NCBI RefSeq assembly: GCF_016107705.1
Contig: NZ_JAEHGC010000011.1
Coordinates: forward strand, 62,001-126,000
Direction: 5' to 3'
DNA length: 64,000 nt
Source: Neobacillus cucumis
GTDB taxonomy: Bacteria; Bacillota; Bacilli; Bacillales_B; DSM-18226
Shown: positions 43,762 to 51,817 of the stretch, piece by piece
Position numbering within the stretch: position 1 is the first letter of the stretch
Layout of the letters: each line of letters opens with the position of its first letter
Notes under the pieces: generated by a model
Told to the model about the DNA's origin: nothing
The model's database searches: none
Seen by the model: the letters and a program-made list of their open reading frames with translations, nothing else
Translations under genes and position numbers: made by a program

Positions 43762-43816
43762 TTATTCTATTAAAGAGACCGGCTTCACGATGAGGCGGGT
43801 CTCAACCATATTGCTT
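43762..43816. repeat. Two-copy hairpin element, copy 2
   Basis: TTCTATTAAAGAGACCGG, then CTTCACGATGAGGC and GGGTCTC...TTGCTT, matching 38132-38182. A REP half-site (AGAACCGTCCCTGTAGAAT) lies just upstream at 43714-43735. No gene is seen in the 43567-44133 gap. Confidence 0.55.
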
Positions 43817-44133
43817 TGTTATTAGTAATGGAAACAGTTGATGTGTTTGTTGTGACGTCTAAACAATTCAAACCATTAGTAAATGGTGTCAGCCCTTATT
43901 TTTTTATTGGTAAAAAAAACCATGTATTTTAAAAATGGATCATGCAGGGTAACATCCAAATTATTACAGCGTAAAGAATACGGATAGCGTCTATTTTTGT
44001 CTGTTTTTATCTTGTTTTATCGAATTGATTTTTTAAAAGTCGGAAAATGTTATAATGATTTTGGTGTCCAAGTTGCCTCATATGATTAGCAGATATACAC
44101 AGTTATAATAATTTTTCGAGGTGTGAGTTCATA

Positions 44134-44400
44134 ATGAAATTGGCAGATTTGGAAGTGGCTATAAGCAAGAAAAGAGAAGAGATGATTAAGCTAGGAATGG
44201 ATAAAGGATTGGTGTGTCATGAAACAATCAAATGTAGCCAAGAGCTCGATCGGCTACTAAATGATTATAATCATTATGTATTAATTGAAACAAAACAAAC
44301 CAATCCAATGGATGTATACCATGAATTTTTACTATTTTTACAAAAAACAATTTTTAAGTCTGTACGTATAGGTTACCGTTCTATTTTTTCTATACTATAA
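44134..44400 (+). CDS. Spo0E-family aspartyl-phosphate phosphatase
   Basis: A small Spo0E-like protein that would dephosphorylate Spo0A~P and delay sporulation. The family motif S-x-x-L-D-x-L-L-x-x-Y is present as SQELDRLLNDYNHY, about 46-59, after a helix rich in Lys/Glu. At 88 aa it is longer than usual because of a hydrophobic C-terminal extension (EFLLFLQKTIFKSVRIGY). Start follows CGAGGTGTGAG. It stands alone. Confidence 0.72.
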   Translation: MKLADLEVAISKKREEMIKLGMDKGLVCHETIKCSQELDRLLNDYNHYVLIETKQTNPMDVYHEFLLFLQKTIFKSVRIGYRSIFSIL

Positions 44401-44546
44401 TGTGAAAATTATATTTCATTTTGATAGGGAGTGGCTAAAAATGTCACTCTTCTTTTCTTTATTCTTTATAAATGTTTTTTGAATAATAACCATGAGAACA
44501 TCCCTATAGAATTTGGGTATGATGATAAAGGAAGGAAGTGTAAACG

Positions 44547-45254
44547 ATGAATTTTGAAACGGTTATGCAAGAACTAGAAGCGCTTGGCAAGGAACGAATG
44601 AAAAAGACTTACATAAGTAATGGTGCACATGAGCCCCTTTTTGGCGTGGCTACCGGTGCCATGAAGCCGATGGCAAAGAAAATCAAGAAAGATCAGCCTT
44701 TGGCCGAGGAGCTTTACGCCACTGGAAACTACGATGCTATGTATTTTGCCGGCATCATTGCAGATCCTATGATAATGACAGAGGCGGATTTTGAGCGTTG
44801 GATCGATGCAGCGTATTTTTATATGTTGTCCGATTATGTTGTTGCAGTAACATTGGCTGAAACCGATATTGCGCAAGCAGTCGCCGATAAATGGATTGCA
44901 AGCGGGGAAGAAATTAGAATGTCGGCCGGCTGGAGTTGTTACTGCTGGCTTTTGGGAAATCGCCCGGATAGCGAATTTAGTGAGAGCAAGATTGCCAGTA
45001 TGCTTGAACACGTGGAAACTACGATTCACGATGCTCCGGATCAAACGAAATCCGCTATGAATAATTTTATGTACACCGTCGGAATTTCCTATTTGCCGCT
45101 CCATGATAAGGCACTTGAAACCGCAAAGGCAGTAGGACCAGTCGAAATCAGGCGGGACAAGAAAAAAAGCAGTATTTTACTTGCATCCGAAAATATCCAA
45201 AAGGATCTAGATCGAGGGAGACTTGGTTTCAAACGTAAATATGTCAGGTGTTAA
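44547..45254 (+). CDS. DNA alkylation repair enzyme, AlkD-like HEAT-repeat protein
   Basis: A 235-aa all-helical protein of the AlkC/AlkD superfamily. The family start MQELEALGKERMKKTYISNG and GVATGAMKPMAKKIK, then AEELYATGNYDAMYFAGIIAD, resemble AlkD-like HEAT repeats that recognise positively charged alkylated bases. Several Bacillus members of this subgroup have no shown glycosylase activity, so the function is by family only. ATG at 44547 follows GGAAGGAAG. Its stop is followed by a REP element. Confidence 0.78.
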   Translation: MNFETVMQELEALGKERMKKTYISNGAHEPLFGVATGAMKPMAKKIKKDQPLAEELYATGNYDAMYFAGIIADPMIMTEADFERWIDAAYFYMLSDYVVAVTLAETDIAQAVADKWIASGEEIRMSAGWSCYCWLLGNRPDSEFSESKIASMLEHVETTIHDAPDQTKSAMNNFMYTVGISYLPLHDKALETAKAVGPVEIRRDKKKSSILLASENIQKDLDRGRLGFKRKYVRC

Positions 45255-45260
45255 GTGATT

Positions 45261-45335
45261 ATGGGGGCGGTTCTGGCGGTCTTTTTGATTCGAGAAATGA
45301 ATAAAATAGACCAAGAGAACCGCCCATGTGGAATT
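45261..45335. repeat. REP-like palindrome, long form (copy D)
   Basis: GGGGGCGGTTCTGGCGG...CTTTTTGATTCGAGAAATG...CCAAGAGAACCGCCC. This is the clearest long form; the inner core GATTCRAGAAATGAATA is shared with copies A and H. Confidence 0.8.
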
Positions 45336-45374
45336 CCGATTCTTGCCTCTAAATATAGATAGCCGGTGTTTCAG

Positions 45375-45451
45375 TATATCAACACATTTTCAAAGGATAT
45401 CGACACAAATTTCGATTATATCAACACTTTTTCGGTTTTATCGACAATTCT
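45375..45451. repeat. 21-bp phased direct-repeat array 3 (four units)
   Basis: Units start at 45375, 45396, 45417 and 45437 (steps 21, 21, 20) with the same WATATCRACAC cores and a terminal TTTATCGACAATT. The flanks differ from arrays 1 and 2. The rest of the 45452-45739 gap holds nothing I can name. Confidence 0.88.
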
Positions 45452-45739
45452 ATGAGAAATCGAAACCCCGCTTTTTTCCCTTTTAACAGAAAAACCAGCT
45501 CCGCCGGTCAATGCCACCCTTGCATTTAAGTACCATTCACAATCTAGTATTTAGATGATCGCATGCTATTCTTAGATTTTTTTATTCCTTTGTACTTTTA
45601 TCTCTAACTTTTCCCTTATTTACAGCATAGACTGCTAGTACGCAAAAATCGTACTGATCCCCTATATTTTCCGATAATTCATCATAATATCCCTTTTAAC
45701 TAAGGCGCGAATTCTTAAAAAATAAGGAGGAGTTAAATA

Positions 45740-47368
45740 TTGTCGTTTTTAACGAAGTTTGTTGATGCTTTGCCTCTGCCTTCAGTGATACAACCTGTTG
45801 GTCATCGAGATGGGATTCCCTACTATGAGGTAACGATGAAGCAAGTTAAGCAAAAGTTACACAGAGACTTACCCATTACTACAGTTTGGGGTTATAACGG
45901 AATGTATCCTGGTCCCACATTTGAAGTCCGCAGGAATCAGCCTATTCTAGTCAAGTGGGAAAACCAATTGCCATTTGAACATCTTCTGCCTGTGGATAGA
46001 ACGGTTCATGGCGCAGAACCTAATGAACCCTCTGTTAGAACGGTTGTTCATTTACATGGAGGACGTGTACGACCGGAAAACGACGGGTATCCTGAAGCCT
46101 GGTTTACGCGAAACTTTGAAAATTCTGGCAGTAAATTCCTGCATAAAGTTTACTGCTATCCGAATTGTCAGCGTCCAACAACGCTCTGGTATCATGACCA
46201 TGCACTAGGGATTACCAGATTAAATGTTTATGCAGGGCTTGCCGGCTTTTATCTTATTCGAGATAAGAAAGAGAAGAAACTAAATCTCCCACGGGGAAAA
46301 TATGAAATACCGTTTGTGATTCAAGATCGTTCATTCTATCCTAATGGTGAACTTTTCTACCCATCGCAGCCAGGCCATCAACCGCCACCAGCACAACAGC
46401 CGCCTCTCCCGTTTGATGAAGAAGTACTGCCGAATCCATCTGTCGTTCCTGAGTTTTTTGGTAATACGGCTTTAGTTAATGGAAAAGTATGGCCCTATCT
46501 TGAAGTCGAACCGCGAAAATACCGTTTCCGTATCCTCAATGGCTCCAATGCCCGATTTTACCGATTAAGGCTAAGCTCCGGACAGGATTTTATTCAAATA
46601 GGAACGGATGGCGGCTTTCTTGAGAAGCCTGTTATAGTTTCAAATGCCAAGGGACTTTTACTTGCTCCAGCGGAACGTGCAGATGTTATTGTCGATTTTT
46701 CAAAATATGCAGGTCAAAAAATCATCCTAACAAACGACGCACCCGCACCATTTCCTAACGGTGCCCCTGATACTCCCGTCCTGCCGGAAATTATGGAATT
46801 TCGTGTTAGTAAAAAACGCTCGGAATCAGATAGAAGTCAAATTCCCCAAACATTAAGCTGCATAGAAAGGCTCGAACCAACTGGTGTGACGGTTAGACAG
46901 AACTTCTTAATGGAAATGGATGATCCGGAATTTCCAGCCCGTTTGAAACTTTTACTGAACGGCATGGAGTGGGATGAATTGCCGATTACTGAAACCCCGT
47001 ATAATGGGACCGTAGAAGTATGGGAACTGTACAACTTGACGGGTGACACCCATCCAATTCACTTGCACCTCGTTCAATTCCAGATTCTTAATCGTGAATC
47101 CATCACGGTGGATGAAAATGGAAATGCAACTAGTATAGGTCCGGCACGTGAGCCAGATCCTAATGAAAGAGGTTGGAAAGATACCGTTCGGGCCAATCCT
47201 AATGAAGTCACTCGAATTATTGCCCGCTTTGGACCATTTACAGGAATCTATCCTTGGCACTGCCATATCCTTGAACATGAGGATCACGACATGATGCGCC
47301 CGTATGAAGTACTACAAAATCCTAATTTAGATCAGTGCATTTCTGATTCCGGAAGAGTGTCCGGATGA
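45740..47368 (+). CDS. cotA: CotA-type spore-coat multicopper oxidase (laccase/bilirubin oxidase), frameshifted at the 3' end
   Basis: A three-cupredoxin-domain multicopper oxidase. All four copper motifs are present: VVHLHGGRVRPENDGYPEAW, WYHDHALG, THPIHLHL and the T1/T2/T3 site WHCHILEHEDHDMM with its axial Met. Start TTG follows AAGGAGGAG. In this frame the protein ends LDQCISDSGRVSG at 47368, 542 aa. One frame over, ORF sequence continues to 47471 with a Cys/His/Asp-rich tail, so a one-base insertion near 47351 probably cut off a metal-binding extension. The catalytic core is intact. Confidence 0.9.
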   Translation: MSFLTKFVDALPLPSVIQPVGHRDGIPYYEVTMKQVKQKLHRDLPITTVWGYNGMYPGPTFEVRRNQPILVKWENQLPFEHLLPVDRTVHGAEPNEPSVRTVVHLHGGRVRPENDGYPEAWFTRNFENSGSKFLHKVYCYPNCQRPTTLWYHDHALGITRLNVYAGLAGFYLIRDKKEKKLNLPRGKYEIPFVIQDRSFYPNGELFYPSQPGHQPPPAQQPPLPFDEEVLPNPSVVPEFFGNTALVNGKVWPYLEVEPRKYRFRILNGSNARFYRLRLSSGQDFIQIGTDGGFLEKPVIVSNAKGLLLAPAERADVIVDFSKYAGQKIILTNDAPAPFPNGAPDTPVLPEIMEFRVSKKRSESDRSQIPQTLSCIERLEPTGVTVRQNFLMEMDDPEFPARLKLLLNGMEWDELPITETPYNGTVEVWELYNLTGDTHPIHLHLVQFQILNRESITVDENGNATSIGPAREPDPNERGWKDTVRANPNEVTRIIARFGPFTGIYPWHCHILEHEDHDMMRPYEVLQNPNLDQCISDSGRVSG

Positions 47369-47471
47369 TTCGTTAACTCAATGCTGTCATGAGGACAACG
47401 AACATTGTGGGTGTAAGGAAGACCATGACCATGATGAGTCAAGTTCCCATGATGAATCCAGTTCTCATTAA
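47331..47471 (+). pseudogene. Out-of-frame Cys/His-rich C-terminal extension of CotA
   Basis: In the frame offset by one from cotA the DNA reads PEECPDDSLTQCCHEDNEHC, then GCKEDHDHDESSSHDESSSH and a stop at 47469-47471. Composition is strongly coding-like and metal-binding. Removing one G from the GG at 47351-47352 joins it to the laccase as ...DQCISDSEECPDD.... No own start or ribosome binding site is seen. Confidence 0.65.
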
Positions 47472-47473
47472 GA

Positions 47474-47525
47474 TCATGGGGACGGTTCTCACGGCTTTTG
47501 GGGGCCATGAGAGCCGTCCCTGTGA
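47474..47525. repeat. REP-like palindrome, short form (copy E)
   Basis: TCATGGGGACGGTTCTC facing CCATGAGAGCCGTCCC. It overlaps the 3' end of the small membrane-protein gene on the minus strand and supplies its last codons. Confidence 0.8.
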
Positions 47526-47764
47526 CGTTCGTGGTAATTATCCAAGGCGAACCAAAAAATAAATATTGATATCATTCCTAATCCGATACTCGCTATTTTA
47601 CTGATATTGGTTATAACCATAATGACATCAATAAACAATGAAATCATTACGAGCAGGATTGTTCGTGCATTCTTTTGTACTCTAAATAATGAAGATTCCT
47701 TTTTGACCTTCGTAATTATTGGCAACGGTTTCAAATGATGATGCTCCATCCTATTCATCTCCAT
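47489..47764 (-). CDS. Small two-helix membrane protein, unknown function
   Basis: An unrecognised protein of 86-91 aa with two close hydrophobic helices (ILLVMISLFIDVIMVIT and IGLGMISIFIFWFAL) and a His-rich start. Several ATGs compete (47764, 47758, 47749), and the spacing of GGAG favours 47749. The final residues HRDGSHGPQKP are encoded by REP copy E, so the original C-terminus was probably replaced by repeat sequence. Confidence 0.5.
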   Translation of the reverse strand: MEMNRMEHHHLKPLPIITKVKKESSLFRVQKNARTILLVMISLFIDVIMVITNISKIASIGLGMISIFIFWFALDNYHERHRDGSHGPQKP

Positions 47765-47860
47765 TCGAGTATTTTTAAAAATTATACAAATAAATAATTG
47801 CCGTTACTATCTACTGGGGAAAATGTTTACATTATTTATAAAAAGTTAACAAACAAAGGT

Positions 47861-47911
47861 GACCATGGGGACGGTTCTTGGGGCATGGTTGAACCCTGAG
47901 AACCGTCCCTG
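47861..47911. repeat. REP-like palindrome, short form (copy F)
   Basis: ACCATGGGGACGGTTCTTG facing CCTGAGAACCGTCCCTG. It lies in the 47765-48050 gap, which otherwise holds no gene I can support. Confidence 0.8.
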
Positions 47912-48050
47912 CTTATTTCTTTCGGAAAACGTTCTAGAAAACAAGAAAACCACCCAACGCCGGTGCAAGCAAAAGGGTGGTTCTCGGAACATGAAATCAT
48001 CCATAATTTCATTGCAAGGCCCCAAGGACAGTGGAACCATCCGTGGAACC

Positions 48051-49238
48051 TTAAATGCGCAAGATCATCATCAATAATGCAGCAATTACAGCAATCACAC
48101 TACTCGTACCGAAAGCAGCTATTGGTCCAAATGCCTGCCATAAAAATCCCGCTAGGATACTTGCCGGCAATGCTGCCAAACCGGTCATCGCGTTGAAGGT
48201 ACCCATCGCTGTGCCTCTTTGTCCTTCAGGTACAATATCTGCAATATAAGCTTTTTGTATCCCTTCGGTAAAAGCATAGTAAAACCCATAAAAAACAAAC
48301 AATACCCAAATCCAAGGGACGCTTTTGACTATGCCAAATCCAAAGTAAATCGCAGCAAAAATCAGCAATCCAAATATAAGGACGGGACGGCGGCCAATAC
48401 GATCGGATAGCATTCCGATCGGCATCGAAAAGATACTGCTGCTCAGATTCAAAGCGAAAAAGGCAAGTGGGATGAGAGCTGGTAGCATTCCTGCGTCCTG
48501 AGCGCGTAATGCTAGAAATGCATCAGAAAAATTGCCGACCGTAAAAAACGTGAAAATCAAAGAAAACCAAATAAAGCGACGATCTAGATTTTTAAACCCT
48601 ATTTTCGGAAGGCTTGCTTGTTTAACCTTTTCTTTCCGCTCCTTTTCTTTCAAAAAAAGGATGATAAGAATAATGGCCAGCACTCCAGGAATAACCGATA
48701 ACCAGAATACGAGACGATAATTACCTGCATAAATAGCTAAAATTCCAAAGGCTGCCAAGGGTCCTAAGGCTGCACCTAAAGCATCCATAGAGCGGCGAAA
48801 ACCGAATGCTTTCCCACGCTCTTCTTTCGTTGTGGAATCTGCAACAAGCGCATCACGAGGCGAGGTTCTTATTCCTTTTCCAAATCGATCGGAAAAACGG
48901 ATAATAAGGACCTGACTCCAGGAGGTGCTTAACGCAAAAAGTGGTTTAGTCAAATTGGATAGCCCATAGCCAATTAACATGAGCAGCTTATGTTTCCCTA
49001 TGCGGTCCGATATCCAGCCGGAAAACAACTTCAAAATACTTGCAGTACTTTCGGCTATTCCTTCAATAATACCAATGGATCCTACCTGTACATGTAACAC
49101 GGATGTAAGGTATAAGGGCAGAATGGGGACAATCATATTACTGGATAAGTCTGTAAATAAGCTGACAAGGCCAAGTACAAGAATGACGGGATTTATGGCC
49201 AATCGTCCTTTTTTGTTGGGTTTAGGCGAAGAATTCAT
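48051..49238 (-). CDS. Major facilitator superfamily transporter
   Basis: A 395-aa MFS protein with twelve predicted helices. The A-motif is seen as GWISDRIGKHKLL between helices 2 and 3 and repeated as GMLSDRIGRRPVL in the second half, with RFSDRFGKGIRTSPRDALVA in helix 4-5, typical of a drug/sugar-efflux-like subgroup. ATG at 49238 follows AAAGGAGAGGTGAT. It stands alone and is followed by no obvious partner. Substrate unknown. Confidence 0.85.
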   Translation of the reverse strand: MNSSPKPNKKGRLAINPVILVLGLVSLFTDLSSNMIVPILPLYLTSVLHVQVGSIGIIEGIAESTASILKLFSGWISDRIGKHKLLMLIGYGLSNLTKPLFALSTSWSQVLIIRFSDRFGKGIRTSPRDALVADSTTKEERGKAFGFRRSMDALGAALGPLAAFGILAIYAGNYRLVFWLSVIPGVLAIILIILFLKEKERKEKVKQASLPKIGFKNLDRRFIWFSLIFTFFTVGNFSDAFLALRAQDAGMLPALIPLAFFALNLSSSIFSMPIGMLSDRIGRRPVLIFGLLIFAAIYFGFGIVKSVPWIWVLFVFYGFYYAFTEGIQKAYIADIVPEGQRGTAMGTFNAMTGLAALPASILAGFLWQAFGPIAAFGTSSVIAVIAALLMMILRI

Positions 49239-49307
49239 TTTATCACCTCTCCTTTCAATCTATGTTCCACCATCGATCACAAGAATATGTTTTCAATTAC
49301 AACTAAG

Positions 49308-49357
49308 CCACGGAGATGGTTCTTGTGGCATCTTTGAACCTTGAGAACCGTCCCTGA
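49308..49357. repeat. REP-like palindrome, short form (copy G)
   Basis: CCACGGAGATGGTTCTTG facing CCTTGAGAACCGTCCCTG, upstream of the MFS gene. Confidence 0.7.
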
Positions 49358-49376
49358 AGCTTTTTCGACAAAAAAT

Positions 49377-49420
49377 AAAGTGCAAGGTATTCTCTTTGGA
49401 AGAAGGTACCTTGCACTTTT
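49377..49420. terminator. Hairpin, probable terminator
   Basis: AAAGTGCAAGGTA (49377-49389) pairs with TACCTTGCACTTT (49407-49419). T- and A-rich flanks allow it to work on either strand. No intact gene ends immediately beside it. Confidence 0.65.
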
Positions 49421-49497
49421 AATAGAAGGGGTTTGATTAAGCATTTGCTTTGTCCTAGCAAAAACTATTTTAGAAAAGATAAATGAACAAATTATGA

Positions 49498-49707
49498 ACA
49501 AACAATTATGATACTATTAATTTTAAATTTTTAAAGTACGAGGAACGATTCCAGATAAAACACCCTAAACAATTGCAAGAGTTGGCACAGATCATTGAGA
49601 GATTGAATATTACAATAAATCAAGATGAGTTACAAGTAGATGGAGTGGTACAATCTGCTATTAACCTAGTAACCCAATTATTGATGAGATACTTATTATT
49701 TCTATAA
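49498..49707 (+). pseudogene. Orphan coding fragment with its own terminator, no start codon
   Basis: An open frame of about 69 codons reads KYEERFQIKHPKQLQELAQ, then IIERLNITINQDELQVDGVV, amphipathic and protein-like. It ends at TAA 49705-49707 directly before a strong terminator. No ATG/GTG/TTG with a ribosome binding site precedes the coding-like part, so it is probably the remnant of a larger or frameshifted gene. I do not recognise the family. Confidence 0.4.
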
Positions 49708-49747
49708 AAAACGGTTATCCACTAATTTGGGGATAGCCGTTTTTTTA
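49706..49747 (+). terminator. Rho-independent terminator
   Basis: ACGGTTATCC / GGATAGCCGT stem (one wobble) with a 10-nt loop and flanking A5/T6 runs. Confidence 0.88.
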
Positions 49748-49822
49748 CCATAGGGTAGGTTCTGTCGGCCTTTTTGGCTCAAGAAATGAATAGAATAGGC
49801 CACGAGAACCGTACCTGTGGAA
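49748..49822. repeat. REP-like palindrome, long form (copy H)
   Basis: CCATAGGGTAGGTTCTG...CTTTTTGGCTCAAGAAATG...CCACGAGAACCGTACCTG. It abuts the stop of the converging small gene. Confidence 0.72.
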
Positions 49823-49823
49823 C

Positions 49824-50081
49824 TTACTTGTTAGGGGTTATAGTCAAATGGGGCTTACTAAAATGACTTGTTCCCCCGCTTCCTACTAGTACATAACCAT
49901 TCTTCGGAAAAATTACAAGTCTTCTCGAGCTATCAGAAAGTAAAAGTTCTACTTTTGCATGATCTTTTAATGCAATATATTTGACGTAACCTGTTGGGGT
50001 AATCGTAGTCTCCCAGTTATTATCAAACTCTGCCCTTACCACACGGTTTGAATATGTTTGATTTGATTTTGTTTTATTCAT
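49824..50081 (-). CDS. Small hypothetical protein
   Basis: An unrecognised 85-aa soluble protein, predicted mostly beta (ITPTGYVKYIALKDHAKVEL; RRLVIFPKNGYVLVG). ATG at 50081 is preferred because AGGAGGGTTG lies just upstream on the minus strand; an upstream ATG at 50114 has no site. No neighbours in an operon. Confidence 0.6.
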   Translation of the reverse strand: MNKTKSNQTYSNRVVRAEFDNNWETTITPTGYVKYIALKDHAKVELLLSDSSRRLVIFPKNGYVLVGSGGTSHFSKPHLTITPNK

Positions 50082-50236
50082 TTTTATCAACCCTCCTATG
50101 CTGGAACTAAGCATGAAGATGCTCTTATTATTTTATTCGATGCTAAAAAATTGGTATGGACAAACTTACCATCCTGTCCAATCATTTATTTAGTCGGACG
50201 GCATATCCTATTGAAACTTGCTTGTTCATTCAACTA

Positions 50237-50255
50237 GACCATGGGGACGCTTCCA
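50237..50255. repeat. REP half-site
   Basis: ACCATGGGGACGCTTCCAT, the left arm of the repeat without a partner. It lies in the 50082-50668 gap, where I see no supportable gene; the open frame 50218-50439 lacks a ribosome binding site. Confidence 0.45.
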
Positions 50256-50668
50256 TGTTTGTGTAGGGGCCCTATTTGGAAGGACTAGAATGTCTTGCTG
50301 GCATAAGACATTTTTTGAGAGTTTAGTAGATAAATCGGGAAAGTTGAATTGGATTTATCGACAAAAAATTTCCGGGGAAACTGAACAATGTTCGTTTTCC
50401 AAAAGGCTTTATATCGGTTTTAATCAAACGTTTGATTGAAAAAATACAGGTCGGACCTTGTCGATTTGTAATCGTTTTTTGTACTAGTTTCAAGTGTTTA
50501 CCATCTGATTTTAGAATACATAGAAGAGGCCTTACTCCGTTGTATCCTTTATCTAACTCTAGTGATAAGAATTTCTAGCATTTCAGACAAGCTCATGATG
50601 TTTGCCCTTGCAAGAAGGTAAATCTATCATACCTTATAGTAAGTCCACTATTGAAAGGAGGGACTTCA

Positions 50669-50893
50669 ATGCAATTAAATTATGAAACCGCCCGTCACTT
50701 AGAGGGCGAATTGGTTCGTTTTAAGAAAGAAAATGGAGAATGGGCAGTAGGGAGAGTCGTAGAAGTAAGAAAGGATGGATTAGAAATTGTTGAATTCAAT
50801 CCTTCTTATAAAAATGAAGGTTATGGATATGGATTTTGGGGAGCATGTTTCATTCCATTTTGCTGGCCAATATTTCCATTTTGTTGGTTTTAA
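50669..50893 (+). CDS. Small protein with aromatic Cys/Pro-rich C-terminus
   Basis: An unrecognised 74-aa protein. A charged N-terminal part (residues 1-45, SH3-like: LEGELVRFKKENGEWAVGRV) is followed by a Gly/Tyr segment and a hydrophobic tail FWGACFIPFCWPIFPFCWF with three cysteines. ATG at 50669 follows GAAAGGAGGGAC. A terminator follows at once. A short surface or spore-coat protein is a guess from composition and neighbours. Confidence 0.65.
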   Translation: MQLNYETARHLEGELVRFKKENGEWAVGRVVEVRKDGLEIVEFNPSYKNEGYGYGFWGACFIPFCWPIFPFCWF

Positions 50894-50908
50894 TTTCTAC
50901 ATGAAAGT

Positions 50909-50956
50909 GACCCAAGAGGGCGTTGAATGACAACCCATTTGGGTCCGTTTTTTTTT
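50909..50956 (+). terminator. Rho-independent terminator
   Basis: GACCCAA / TTGGGTC outer stem with an inner GGG-TTG / CAA-CCC stem, then CCGTTTTTTTTT. Confidence 0.85.
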
Positions 50957-50969
50957 GTACGGGGTGGGG

Positions 50970-51037
50970 AACCACGGAACGGTTCTATCGGCTTTTTTTA
51001 CCGAACAAATGGATAAAATAGAACTAGTCCCTGTGGA
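50970..51037. repeat. REP-like palindrome, long form (copy I, degenerate)
   Basis: ACCACGGAACGGTTCTATC...CTTTTTTTACCG...GGATAAAATAGAACTAGTCCCTG. The right arm has lost part of its match. Confidence 0.6.
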
Positions 51038-51111
51038 AAATGTAAGTTTTAATAACGGATAGGCGGGTGTTTGCATATGATGGGTTAACTCATGTAAAGG
51101 ATGTGTGACAG

Positions 51112-51363
51112 ATGCAGACTGTCATCAATATTTTCAGCTTTAAAATTAACAGTGTATCGAACAATGGATCTGTAAACATCGGTGATGCTCTTCATAATGC
51201 ACATACAGCCAATACAAAGTCTCAAGGTCAGAATGCTTCTTATGGTGATTTTGCACCGCCAAGTGCAGCGATGGAAAATGTGTTTATTGACCCGGACATG
51301 AATGATATGGGAGATATTGCAGATCCATCCAACGTCATTACAAATCCGATCATAAAGGAATGA
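51112..51363 (+). CDS. Spore germination protein GerPA/GerPF family
   Basis: An 83-aa GerPA/GerPF-like protein. The core FKINSVSNNGSVNIGDALHN and the following TANTKSQGQNASYGDF match the family pattern of a short beta protein with I-x-S-V-x-x-x-G-x-V-x-x-G-D. GerP proteins sit in the inner spore coat and help germinants reach their receptors. It is followed 8 nt later by a second family member and then by a GerPC-like gene. Confidence 0.78.
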   Translation: MQTVINIFSFKINSVSNNGSVNIGDALHNAHTANTKSQGQNASYGDFAPPSAAMENVFIDPDMNDMGDIADPSNVITNPIIKE

Positions 51364-51370
51364 AAGGTAA

Positions 51371-51613
51371 ATGCCTTATCAAATTAATATTTTTAACATA
51401 AAAGCAAACGGCATCAATAACAACGCCAACATGGACATTGGACAAAACATCCAAAACAGTCATACCGCTAATTCCAAGTTTGTCGGAGCCACTTTCGCCT
51501 TTGGAGATCTATCTCCTACAGGATCTATTTCCGTTAACGGATTTGGGGACCCGGATGTGACGGATCAGGGGCAAATGGGAAATACAGCCATTCCAATTTC
51601 AGGCCAATTTTAG
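51371..51613 (+). CDS. Spore germination protein GerPA/GerPF family, second copy
   Basis: An 80-aa paralogue of the preceding gene: FNIKANGINNNANMDIGQNI then HTANSKFVGATFAFGDLSP. The start follows TGAAAGG in the 8-nt gap, so the two are co-translated. Both diverge from canonical GerPA/PF in the C-terminal tail, which ends in an acidic FGDPDVTDQGQMGN. Confidence 0.78.
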   Translation: MPYQINIFNIKANGINNNANMDIGQNIQNSHTANSKFVGATFAFGDLSPTGSISVNGFGDPDVTDQGQMGNTAIPISGQF

Positions 51614-51817
51614 TATAGAAAGAAATAATGCTATTCAACTTGTTGGGCGTACTGTAATTTAGTAACGTCATTTTTTTTTGCATGATTTCAGTTACACCCA
51701 ATATGATGAAAAGAGGGAGAAACTTAAGGGATGGTCAAACGGTTTAACTCAGGTCGTGCAACTTGGTTTTTATAAGAATGAATAACCGTTACGATTCATC
51801 CAGATTTGAGGGCTGCG

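Noticed and set aside
44025..44056. Sigma-A promoter before the Spo0E-like gene (TTGATT...TATAAT)
   Set aside because: The 20-bp spacer is too long for a confident call.
44574..45104. 176-codon minus-strand open frame
   Set aside because: It lies wholly opposite the AlkD-like gene, which has family motifs and a start site.
47963..48196. Plus-strand frame with WFSEHEIIHNFIARPQGQW
   Set aside because: It has no ribosome binding site and runs into the antisense of the MFS gene. It may be a remnant, but no family is recognisable.
50218..50439. 73-codon open frame
   Set aside because: It begins at a REP half-site without a ribosome binding site, and its composition is not protein-like.
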